From: a virus | Virus record (IMG/VR): IMGVR_UViG_3300002514_000078 | Coordinates: 1-39,657 of that record | Direction: 5' to 3' (one strand) | DNA: 39,657 bases | Part shown: in pieces, positions 1 to 5,564 of the stretch | Position numbering within the stretch: position 1 is the first letter of the stretch | Layout: each line of letters opens with the position of its first letter | Position numbers and translations under genes: made by a program | The notes under the pieces: model-generated | Database searches by the model: none | What the model was told of the DNA's origin: nothing | What the model saw: the letters and a program-made list of their open reading frames with translations, nothing else

Positions 1-95
1 CACCGACCACCGACCGACCACCGATCGACCACCGACCACCGACCACCGACCGACCACCGATCGACCACCGATCGAAAGACCACCGAAAGACCGAC
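1..95. repeat. Short GACCACC/GATCGACC tandem repeats at the left end
   Basis: The first 95 bases are built almost entirely of the units GACCACC, GACC and GATCGACC, repeated with small variations. No credible gene start lies here. If the two window ends were joined, this stretch would be read in frame as the continuation of the gene open at the right end, with a TAG at 144-146. That join is not shown by the sequence. The tract could be a real terminal repeat, a packaging-related sequence or an assembly edge. Confidence 0.8.
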
Positions 96-125
96 AAAAA
101 ATTTTTCGGAGACGCCTGGTCTGCG
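96..125. promoter_or_regulatory. A-tract/T-tract element, left copy
   Basis: A run of A followed directly by a run of T (96-106) is followed by GGAGACG and CCTGGTCTGCG. A closely similar block lies at 37246-37275, upstream of the other rightward operon. The two copies share the A/T palindrome, GGA, and the string CCTGGTCT followed by one variable base and CG. The shared placement suggests a control site such as a promoter-associated bend, regulator site or origin part. No convincing -35/-10 pair is attached to it. Confidence 0.45.
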
Positions 126-190
126 TCAAAGCTTGAGCAAAAATAGACCAAAAAACGGAAATCTCAGCCGGGTTTTTTACCGCGCCATCG

Positions 191-215
191 GGGCCAATCC
201 CAGACGCCAATCCAG
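191..215. repeat. Two outlying copies of the 13-base iteron-like unit
   Basis: GGGCCAATCCCAG (191-203) and ACGCCAATCCAG (204-215) are adjacent, slightly degenerate copies of the unit that is repeated six times at 303-380. They are separated from that array by a CAGCTG-rich stretch and a 12-base direct repeat. See the array at 303-380. Confidence 0.7.
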
Positions 216-272
216 CTGGCCGGCAGCTGCTGGCCCAGCTGAAAACCGACGATAAAAACCAGCTGGCAAACG

Positions 273-296
273 ACCGGCTCGAGAACCGGCTCGAGA
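273..296. repeat. Two tandem copies of ACCGGCTCGAGA
   Basis: The 12-mer ACCGGCTCGAGA occurs twice head to tail with no spacer, just before the 13-base array. Several CAGCTG palindromes surround it (215-270). The combination of different direct repeats in about 200 bases resembles a replication origin or multi-site operator. Its function is inferred only. Confidence 0.7.
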
Positions 297-302
297 ACCT
301 GG

Positions 303-380
303 ACGCCAATCCCAGAGGCCAATCCCCCAGGCCAATCCCCCAGGCCAATCCCAGAGGCCAATCCCCCAGGCCAATCCGAG
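303..380. repeat. Array of six 13-base direct repeats, iteron-like
   Basis: Six contiguous 13-mers run from 303 to 380 without spacers: ACGCCAATCCCAG, then AGGCCAATCCCCC twice, AGGCCAATCCCAG, AGGCCAATCCCCC and AGGCCAATCCGAG. The core GCCAATCC is invariant. Exact phasing and core conservation are what initiator-binding iterons look like, and the array sits just upstream of the operon that encodes the DnaC-like helicase loader. No initiator protein is recognised, so an operator array for a regulator is an equal alternative. Confidence 0.75.
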
Positions 381-425
381 CTGGATAGTTAGCAATGGGC
401 CCACGGTTTGTTTTATGGTACGCCC

Positions 426-455
426 TTGACCTTGGGCCCTTTGTTACTTTACTAC
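426..455 (+). promoter_or_regulatory. Weak candidate promoter for the left rightward operon
   Basis: TTGACC (426-431) and TACTAC (450-455) are spaced by 18 bases and lie about 28 bases upstream of the first start codon at 483. The -35 box is good, but the -10 box matches the sigma70 consensus at only three of six positions. It is listed because no better pair is visible between the repeats and the first gene. Confidence 0.25.
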
Positions 456-482
456 GGGCCAACCCTTACAACCGGAGACACC

Positions 483-779
483 TTGAAACATTACAACAAA
501 CTCGACTCAGCTTGCGAGGCAGCTCGGCGCTTTGTTTCCCTTAACGGCAATGGTGCAGCGGTAATCACCACCACCGAGTTGCCAGGCGTTTACCAGGTGG
601 GCACGACCCACGAGGCCCGCCAAACGGGGCAAGAACAAAATATCGAAAGTTGCCGCTTGTTCTATGGGATCACCGACCGGCGCCACCAAGCCAGACAACC
701 CGACGCCGCCTACCCTGTGCTCGAGACGGAGACGGCACTGCTGCATCGTCGAGGCCAATCCAACACAGGGTCAGAATGA
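483..779 (+). CDS. Small protein of unknown function, first gene of the left operon
   Basis: This 98-residue protein is read from a TTG at 483. I chose that start because it is immediately preceded by GGAGACACC, the same box found directly before the ATG of four other rightward genes. An upstream ATG at 408 lies in the same frame but has no ribosome binding site. The N-terminal part (MKHYNKLDSACEAARRF) looks helical. The C-terminal third is rich in Arg and Gln. No family is recognised. Its TGA overlaps the ATG of the methyltransferase gene (ATGA at 776-779), so the two are probably translationally coupled, and it may assist the modification genes that follow. Confidence 0.6.
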   Translation: MKHYNKLDSACEAARRFVSLNGNGAAVITTTELPGVYQVGTTHEARQTGQEQNIESCRLFYGITDRRHQARQPDAAYPVLETETALLHRRGQSNTGSE

Positions 780-1822
780 ATGAGTTGGCATTATTTGCAG
801 GCGCTGGTGGAGGCATCCTCGGCGCGCACCTGCTCGGATGGCGAACCGTCTGCGCCGTGGAGACGGAGCCGTATTGTCGGGAGGTGCTCCTCCGAAGGCA
901 GCAAGACGGCATGCTTCCCCTGTTCCCAATCTGGGACGACTGCAACACCTTCGACGGTGCCCCTTGGTCTGGCCTCGTGGATGTCGTCACTGCTGGATTC
1001 CCGTGCCAGCCTTTCAGCGTTGCCGGCAAACAAGAGGGAGCCGACGACAACCGAAACGGATGGCCAGCAACCATTCGCATCGTGGACGAAGTCAGACCAA
1101 GCTTCGTTTTATTGGAGAACGTCCCAGGCTTGCTTACCGCTGGGCATGGGTACTTTGGACAGGTACTCGGAGACTTGGCCACGATCGGGTACGACGCTGT
1201 CTGGGATTGCTTTCCTGCTGCAGCCATCGGCGCGCCGCATCGCCGCGACCGACTCTGGGTTCTTGCCTGCCCCAATAGCGACCAACACCAAGGCAGTACA
1301 CCTGCGGTCGGGGGGCCGGCCGCCGCGCACCTACATACCGACACCAACGGCAGGCGATGCGAAGAGCAGCGGCAGTCGAAATCTCGAGGGGAGCAAAGCC
1401 AACCACGGAGTATCGCTGACGGATTGGGTGAAGACCGGCGACTCGACGGCACCTCGGCAGGGAATGTTCCCGACGCCCCAGACCACCCAATGGCCGAACG
1501 AGGGCAACATGCGCTTGATGCGCGGCCTGGTTCTCGAGGGGAAAGTGAGCAGGGAAGAGGCCCAGCAGATGATCGGCAAAGACCCCTTCGCAGCGCAGGG
1601 AAACCTGCAGGCGATGGAGTTCCCGACACCGAGCGCGAGCGATTGGAAAGGCTCGGCGAAGGGGGCCATACCGGCTGGTGGCAAACTGAACCCGACGTGG
1701 GTCGCGTGGTTGATGGCATGGCCCATCGGGTGGACCAACTTAGAGCCCTTGGCAATGGACAGGTGGCAAGCGTGGTGCCTTTCGCATGGCATAGCCTGCG
1801 CAAGAAAGCTGGATTCCGATGA
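776..1822 (+). CDS. C5-cytosine DNA methyltransferase
   Basis: This 348-residue enzyme should transfer a methyl group from S-adenosylmethionine to carbon 5 of cytosine in phage DNA. The family motifs are in order: motif I LFAGAGGGILGAH (residues 6-18), motif IV GFPCQPFSVAG (74-84) with catalytic C77, motif VI ENV (114-116), motif VIII GAPHRRDRLWV (152-162), and motif X LGNGQV near 325-330. Residues 165-310 form a variable target-recognition region. The ATG at 776 starts right at motif I and overlaps the previous stop. The gene's end overlaps the next gene (ATGA at 1819). Target sequence unknown; likely role is protection from host restriction. Oddity: another full-length reading frame overlaps it (see 780-1826). 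Confidence 0.93.
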   Translation: MNELALFAGAGGGILGAHLLGWRTVCAVETEPYCREVLLRRQQDGMLPLFPIWDDCNTFDGAPWSGLVDVVTAGFPCQPFSVAGKQEGADDNRNGWPATIRIVDEVRPSFVLLENVPGLLTAGHGYFGQVLGDLATIGYDAVWDCFPAAAIGAPHRRDRLWVLACPNSDQHQGSTPAVGGPAAAHLHTDTNGRRCEEQRQSKSRGEQSQPRSIADGLGEDRRLDGTSAGNVPDAPDHPMAERGQHALDARPGSRGESEQGRGPADDRQRPLRSAGKPAGDGVPDTERERLERLGEGGHTGWWQTEPDVGRVVDGMAHRVDQLRALGNGQVASVVPFAWHSLRKKAGFR

Positions 1823-1826
1823 GTAG
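780..1826 (+). CDS. Overlapping +1-frame ORF inside the methyltransferase gene, possible overprinted gene
   Basis: A second ATG lies four bases after the methyltransferase ATG (ATGAATGAG at 776-784) and opens a frame of exactly the same length, 348 codons, ending four bases later. Its translation carries coherent motifs rather than random residues: MSWHYLQALVEAS at the start, ETWPRSGTTLSG near residue 134, TPTAGDAK and TPSASDWKG in the variable region, and NPTWVAWLMAWPIGWT near 304-319. From memory, such phrases recur in phage proteins annotated near or as cytosine methyltransferases. The frame lacks the catalytic PCQ and SAM motifs, so it is not itself a methyltransferase. It could be a real overprinted protein sharing one ribosome binding site with the enzyme, or a frameshift partner. 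Expression is unproven. Confidence 0.45.
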   Translation: MSWHYLQALVEASSARTCSDGEPSAPWRRSRIVGRCSSEGSKTACFPCSQSGTTATPSTVPLGLASWMSSLLDSRASLSALPANKREPTTTETDGQQPFASWTKSDQASFYWRTSQACLPLGMGTLDRYSETWPRSGTTLSGIAFLLQPSARRIAATDSGFLPAPIATNTKAVHLRSGGRPPRTYIPTPTAGDAKSSGSRNLEGSKANHGVSLTDWVKTGDSTAPRQGMFPTPQTTQWPNEGNMRLMRGLVLEGKVSREEAQQMIGKDPFAAQGNLQAMEFPTPSASDWKGSAKGAIPAGGKLNPTWVAWLMAWPIGWTNLEPLAMDRWQAWCLSHGIACARKLDSDE

Positions 1827-2499
1827 TCAGGCTCGATTGCCCGGCCTACTCGAGCAGGGTGCCGGCAAACTTAAAATATACTCCGGCTATTCGTACAGCA
1901 TCGACGAAGAGATCCAAGCTTTGAGTTCCGGCATTGTCGCCGGGCCACGCTGGATCAAGAACTGCAGAAGGGAATACCCTGCGCTGCCCGTCATACTCGA
2001 CAACGGCGCTTTCCCTGCGTGGTTCCGCGGCGAGTCGCTCGCCTTCGATGATCAGGTTGAAGCAGTCCAGCGCGCCGCCGAGATTGCGCAGGAGGCAGGT
2101 TTGCTCGAGTCCATCATAGCGCCCGACATCGTCGGTGGTGGCCCAGCGAGCTGGAAGAGAACGCTGCGCAGCCTGCCCTACCTCGACCCGTTTGGGGTTA
2201 AATTGCTGCTGCCCCTTCAGGAAGGCATCGATATTGACGAGGCCATTGCCGTTGCCAACGACACCGACAGCGGCATTTTTATCGGTGGCAAATCGATGCG
2301 TTGGAAAGTGAAAGCCGCGCAGCTGATCGACCAGCGAACCTATGTGCATGTCGGTCGCGTGAGTCGCGACGGCTACCTCTGGACCTTTTCGCAACTCGCC
2401 GACGCAGTCGATTCAACGACGTGGACGCGCTCTCAACATTGGAATCAGACCATTAACTGGCCGCAAATCCTGCGGCGATACACCCAAGGAAAGAAATGA
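1819..2499 (+). CDS. dpdA: DpdA-like 7-deazaguanine DNA transglycosylase
   Basis: This 226-residue protein resembles the short DpdA branch of the tRNA-guanine transglycosylase superfamily. These enzymes exchange guanine in DNA for a 7-deazaguanine such as preQ0. Visible signatures are LDNGAF (D61), IIAPDIVGGG (D103), LLPLQEG, GIFIGG and YVHVGRVSR near the C terminus, which together match the TIM-barrel active-site loops expected of the family. D61 and D103 are the candidate catalytic aspartates. The next gene is queD, a 7-deazaguanine biosynthesis gene, which strongly supports the call. Start and stop overlap both neighbours by ATGA. The zinc-binding cysteine cluster of bacterial Tgt is not apparent. 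Substrate base and target motif cannot be read from the sequence. Confidence 0.75.
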   Translation: MSSQARLPGLLEQGAGKLKIYSGYSYSIDEEIQALSSGIVAGPRWIKNCRREYPALPVILDNGAFPAWFRGESLAFDDQVEAVQRAAEIAQEAGLLESIIAPDIVGGGPASWKRTLRSLPYLDPFGVKLLLPLQEGIDIDEAIAVANDTDSGIFIGGKSMRWKVKAAQLIDQRTYVHVGRVSRDGYLWTFSQLADAVDSTTWTRSQHWNQTINWPQILRRYTQGKK

Positions 2500-2861
2500 A
2501 AATCTCTAAAGCTTTCAGATTTGAAGCGGCCCACAGGCTGCCCAACACTCCCGAGAACCACAAATGCAGAAGGCTGCACGGTCATTCGTATCGCGTGGGC
2601 GTTCGCGTGGCCGGACCAGTAGATCAGAGCATGGGTTGGGTGATCGATTTCTCGGAAATCGCCAAGGCATGGGAGCCGCTTCACGATCTCTTGGATCACC
2701 ATTACCTCAACGAAGTGCCCGGACTCGAGAACCCAACGAGCGAGAATCTAGCCAAGTGGATTTGGGACCGACTCATCGACGACCTTCCAACCCTTGAGCG
2801 CATCATCGTCCGAGAAACCTGCACTTCCGCTTGTTACTACGAAGGGCCTGCAGATGATTGA
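2496..2861 (+). CDS. queD: 6-carboxytetrahydropterin synthase, QueD
   Basis: This 121-residue member of the PTPS/QueD family converts dihydroneopterin triphosphate to 6-carboxytetrahydropterin, an early step to preQ0. Expected residues are present: zinc-binding H13 (EAAH), H28 and H30 (LHGH), catalytic C24 (KCRRLHGH), the D67-H68 pair (LLDHHYLN), NPTSENLAKW, and a late glutamate in VRETCTS. The length is normal for QueD. The gene overlaps dpdA by ATGA and the next methyltransferase by eight bases. No FolE, QueE or QueC is seen in the window, so the host must supply the other steps, or they lie elsewhere. Its position next to dpdA points to DNA rather than tRNA modification. Confidence 0.92.
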   Translation: MKISKAFRFEAAHRLPNTPENHKCRRLHGHSYRVGVRVAGPVDQSMGWVIDFSEIAKAWEPLHDLLDHHYLNEVPGLENPTSENLAKWIWDRLIDDLPTLERIIVRETCTSACYYEGPADD

Positions 2862-3882
2862 GAAGACACTACACGGAGGCCAAGCGCGCCTCATCTACGG
2901 CCAGTCATGCATCGCAAGCTTGCGCCAACTCGAGTCGGAGTCGATCCATTGCGTGGTGACCTCACCGCCATTCTGGAATCTACGCAACTATTGCGACCAC
3001 CCGTCCCAGCTGGGCCTCGAAACAACGCCGCAAGAATTTGTGGATAACCTGGTCGATGTGTTTCGCGAGATTCATCGAGTGCTGCGCAGCGACGGCACCG
3101 TCTGGCTTAACCTTGGCGACACCTATGCCAGCAATGGCTACCCCAACAACGCAAAGGCAGGACTAAACCAACGGATGTTTGGGGACCACCGTTCTGCTGG
3201 GCGCCAGTCAGACGACCGAGCGCGCCATGTGCCGAGCGGTGAGCATGGCCTAAAAGTGAAAGACCTGGTGGGCATACCGTGGCGCGTCGCCTTGGCTCTG
3301 CAGGCTGACGGCTGGTGGCTGCGCCAAGACATCATCTGGCACAAGCCCAACCCAATGCCCGAGTCCTGCACCGACCGCTGCACCAAATCGCACGAGTACA
3401 TCTTTCTGCTGACGAAGTCGGCGAAGTATTACTCTGAGTTTGGTGAGATCAAAGAGCCAGCGGTGAGCGGTGAGCGGTTTCATGGCGGCTACGATGCAGT
3501 GATGGCCGATGGAAGCAAGGGCCATAGCCGCAACGGCCGAGACGATCCCAACAACCGGGCCAATTGGCGCAACAAGCGCAGCGTCTGGACAATCGCCAGC
3601 CAAAGTTACCACGGCGCACACTTCGCTGTGTTCCCTGAAGAGATCCCGAGGCTAGCGATCAAAGCAGGATCGCCCATTGGAGGCACTGTGCTCGACCCGT
3701 TCAGCGGCTCAGGCACCACCGGCAAAGTCGCTCTGCAGGTTGGCCGCAACTACATCGGGCTCGACGTCAACGAAGAGTACCTCGATCTAGCGCTGCGCCG
3801 GGTCGATCAATTTCGGTCAGACAGTCCCACCCAAGAAGAGGACGACGGACAAGAAACCCTGTTTAGTGGAGTCGATGAATAG
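2854..3882 (+). CDS. Beta-class DNA amino-methyltransferase (N4-cytosine or N6-adenine)
   Basis: This 342-residue protein starts at ATG 2854, eight bases inside queD and preceded by a GAAGGG ribosome binding site. The catalytic motif TSPPFWNLRNY comes first, near residues 34-44. The SAM-binding motif VLDPFSGSGTT, followed by GRNYIGLDVNEEYLDLA, comes near the C terminus. That order defines the beta group of amino-methyltransferases. The middle carries the typical GDTYASNG, VGIPWRVALALQADGWWLRQDIIWHKPNPMPES and HEYIFLLTKS-type segments, read in sections. TSPP is compatible with N4-cytosine or N6-adenine methylation, and I cannot decide between them. It most likely completes a multi-layer DNA protection cassette. 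Confidence 0.92.
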   Translation: MIEKTLHGGQARLIYGQSCIASLRQLESESIHCVVTSPPFWNLRNYCDHPSQLGLETTPQEFVDNLVDVFREIHRVLRSDGTVWLNLGDTYASNGYPNNAKAGLNQRMFGDHRSAGRQSDDRARHVPSGEHGLKVKDLVGIPWRVALALQADGWWLRQDIIWHKPNPMPESCTDRCTKSHEYIFLLTKSAKYYSEFGEIKEPAVSGERFHGGYDAVMADGSKGHSRNGRDDPNNRANWRNKRSVWTIASQSYHGAHFAVFPEEIPRLAIKAGSPIGGTVLDPFSGSGTTGKVALQVGRNYIGLDVNEEYLDLALRRVDQFRSDSPTQEEDDGQETLFSGVDE

Positions 3883-4086
3883 ATGAGTCGCAACCTAACC
3901 TATGCGCCCCCTAGAGTATGGCGCGGCGTGCTGATCCTATGGCGCCACCCGGATATTATCGAGCGCCTCAAAACCAAGCCGTTTAACGAGGCCGGCCACG
4001 TCGCTAAACACATGCCCCAAAAAGATATGGATTGCGTCTTGGCCGCCGTCAACTGGGCGCAGAAACAAGAGAAGCAAGGGGGCTGA
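3883..4086 (+). CDS. Small protein of unknown function
   Basis: This 67-residue protein starts one base after the methyltransferase stop, with GGAG about 11 bases upstream inside the previous gene. The sequence (MSRNLTYAPPRVWRGVLILW at the start) is mixed and probably a small alpha-helical globular protein, with no membrane segment or cysteine motif. No family is recognised. Tight packing in the operon supports its being real. Confidence 0.6.
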   Translation: MSRNLTYAPPRVWRGVLILWRHPDIIERLKTKPFNEAGHVAKHMPQKDMDCVLAAVNWAQKQEKQGG

Positions 4087-4087
4087 C

Positions 4088-4453
4088 ATGGCACGCGGAG
4101 CACGCCTAAGCCAAACCAAGAAATCGCTAATCGGTAGATCAAAAGATCGCCGGGATCGCGAGATGGCCTACATCTACCTGCGCACCTGCCGGCAGCGTAA
4201 TGCCCCCGAGGGCAAATGGTGCCGCGCAGGAATCTACAAGTGCGTGAAGATCTACAACCGCCAGCGCGTGACTGTACGGCAATGCATTCGCAACGTCGTC
4301 GAGAATGGGCGCAACCGACCGCTGGCAGCTGCCCTGGCACCGTGGGTGCCATCCGCCAAACCATCAGCAGGAGGCACCGCCGCCGACCGCCGATATCTAG
4401 AACTCGACGAGGCAACCATTTTGGCTGCGCTCACCGAATACATCAGTGAATAG
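4088..4453 (+). CDS. Basic protein of unknown function
   Basis: This 121-residue protein is very basic in its first 100 residues, with Arg and Lys spread through segments such as KSLIGRSKDRRDREM and KIYNRQRVTVRQC. It has an acidic C-terminal tail (LELDEATILAALTEYISE). Three cysteines (in TCRQR, KWCRAG and YKCVK) are not spaced like a zinc finger. The charge suggests nucleic-acid binding, but this is inference. It begins two bases after the previous stop. Confidence 0.6.
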   Translation: MARGARLSQTKKSLIGRSKDRRDREMAYIYLRTCRQRNAPEGKWCRAGIYKCVKIYNRQRVTVRQCIRNVVENGRNRPLAAALAPWVPSAKPSAGGTAADRRYLELDEATILAALTEYISE

Positions 4454-4463
4454 GGGAAATACC

Positions 4464-4820
4464 ATGAGCAGAAATGCCAAGAGGGCAGCCGATGTGCTGC
4501 CGAAAGAACTGATCTTACAAATCCAAGAGCACCTACCTGCCGGTGGCAAACTCAGCCTGCCAGCCAAAGGATGCTCCCAACGCTTTCTATTGGGCCGCAC
4601 CGAGCGCATCGCACAAGACCTCGAGATCACCATGCGCTCACTCCGCCTCGAGTCGTCGAAAACGCTAGCCACCGACTACGAGATCTCGATTCCGGGTGTC
4701 CGAAAGATCGTGAAGCGCACACTGAAAGACCTGAAGGGGGCCATCGGTGACCCACCCAAACCATTCGACCCAACAAAAGCACTGGACAAAACCGAAACTG
4801 ACCTGCAAGAAAGTGGATAG
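4464..4820 (+). CDS. Mor-like DNA-binding regulator candidate
   Basis: This 118-residue protein is read from ATG 4464, preceded by AGGGGAA; a GTG at 4446 is less likely. Residues about 25-90 follow the pattern of the Mor/C transcription activator family: a GG-x-LSLP strand, then an RTERIAQDLE helix, then a helix-turn-helix resembling LATDYEISIPGVRKIVK. Mor-family proteins activate middle phage promoters. The C-terminal tail is rich in Pro and Asp. Being the only recognisable transcription regulator in the window, it could switch on the leftward late genes. The family call rests on pattern similarity only. Confidence 0.5.
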   Translation: MSRNAKRAADVLPKELILQIQEHLPAGGKLSLPAKGCSQRFLLGRTERIAQDLEITMRSLRLESSKTLATDYEISIPGVRKIVKRTLKDLKGAIGDPPKPFDPTKALDKTETDLQESG

Positions 4821-4828
4821 GAGACACC

Positions 4829-5365
4829 ATGCCAAGACTGACCCCAGATGAGTACACCCGCGCCTGCGCCCTCGGCATCGACCCCGATAAGATCACCCTA
4901 AAGCAGCTGGGTATCGTTCGTGGCCATGAAGAGGGGCCCCCCGAAGGCGAGCGAACCGTTGGCTATGAGGCCAAGCAACCGTTCCTGCTCTTCAAGTTCA
5001 AGGACGCGGCGCCGCCGCCGCACCGCACCGTGGCGCCGTGGTACCCGAACGACCTGCCGATCCAGGAGCGTTTTGAAATGTTCCACGAGCGCAACCCGCA
5101 CGTCTACACGCGCCTTCGGTACCTCGCCCTCCAACTGCGCCGGCGCGGCCATCTGCACTATGGCATCAAGGCCCTCATCGAGGTGCTGCGCTGGGACCAC
5201 GCCATGCGAACCACCAACGAAGAGCCCCTCAAGCTGAATAATGCTTTTGCTACCCCATATGCCTACCGACTCATGGACAACGAGCCCGAGTTGGAAGGCT
5301 TCTTTAAAACCCGTCAGCGCAAAAAGGAGACACGCAATGACAATCAGACCCCTGAAAACCAGTGA
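4829..5365 (+). CDS. Conserved phage protein of unknown function
   Basis: This 178-residue protein starts at ATG 4829 directly after the box GGAGACACC. The second half has a pattern I associate with a widespread small phage protein: ERFEMFHERNPHVYTRL, HYGIKALIEVLRWD, then KLNNAF, YAYRLM and EPELEGFF. Residues 1-75 are proline-rich and variable, beginning with an EYTRACALGIDP segment that could bind DNA or protein. Function is unknown. Its 3' end overlaps the next gene by 29 bases. Confidence 0.75.
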   Translation: MPRLTPDEYTRACALGIDPDKITLKQLGIVRGHEEGPPEGERTVGYEAKQPFLLFKFKDAAPPPHRTVAPWYPNDLPIQERFEMFHERNPHVYTRLRYLALQLRRRGHLHYGIKALIEVLRWDHAMRTTNEEPLKLNNAFATPYAYRLMDNEPELEGFFKTRQRKKETRNDNQTPENQ

Positions 5366-5564
5366 ACTTCCCCACCTACGCTTGAGCGAGATGGTCCACA
5401 AGTTGCGCCGTGAGCGCAATCTGCTGCGTGGCAAAGTCGAAACTCTTGAAGCAAATTACTGCGTGTCACAGACCCAACTTATACTGCGGCAGGACAAGAT
5501 CGCGGAACTCGAGAAAACCATTCAAACCCTTGAGCGCAAGATCGCTCGACTGGAGAAAAAATAA
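5337..5564 (+). CDS. Short coiled-coil protein
   Basis: This 75-residue protein starts at ATG 5337, with GGAGACACG two bases from the start codon, a near match to the shared box. From about residue 15 onward it is a continuous charged helix with heptad-like leucines (LRRERNLLRGKVETLE, then KIAELEKTIQTLERKIARLE), so it probably forms a coiled coil. It overlaps the previous gene by 29 bases, and its TAA shares a base with the next ATG. Its role is unknown; it could be an oligomeric accessory factor for the recombination genes that follow. Confidence 0.7.
   Translation: MTIRPLKTSELPHLRLSEMVHKLRRERNLLRGKVETLEANYCVSQTQLILRQDKIAELEKTIQTLERKIARLEKK

Noticed and set aside
1-396. CRISPR array
   Set aside because: Repeats are contiguous 7-13-base units without spacers of regular length, so this is a tandem or iteron array.
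164-404. Minus-strand frames with WPGGLA repeats in the left repeats
   Set aside because: The repetitive peptide is simply the translation of the 13-base array; no start signal and no complexity.
670-1803. 377-codon antisense open frame across the methyltransferase gene
   Set aside because: It lacks a ribosome binding site, runs against the operon and has Ser/Arg/Pro-rich composition typical of an antisense shadow of a GC-rich gene. Unlike the +1 frame it shows no family-like motifs.
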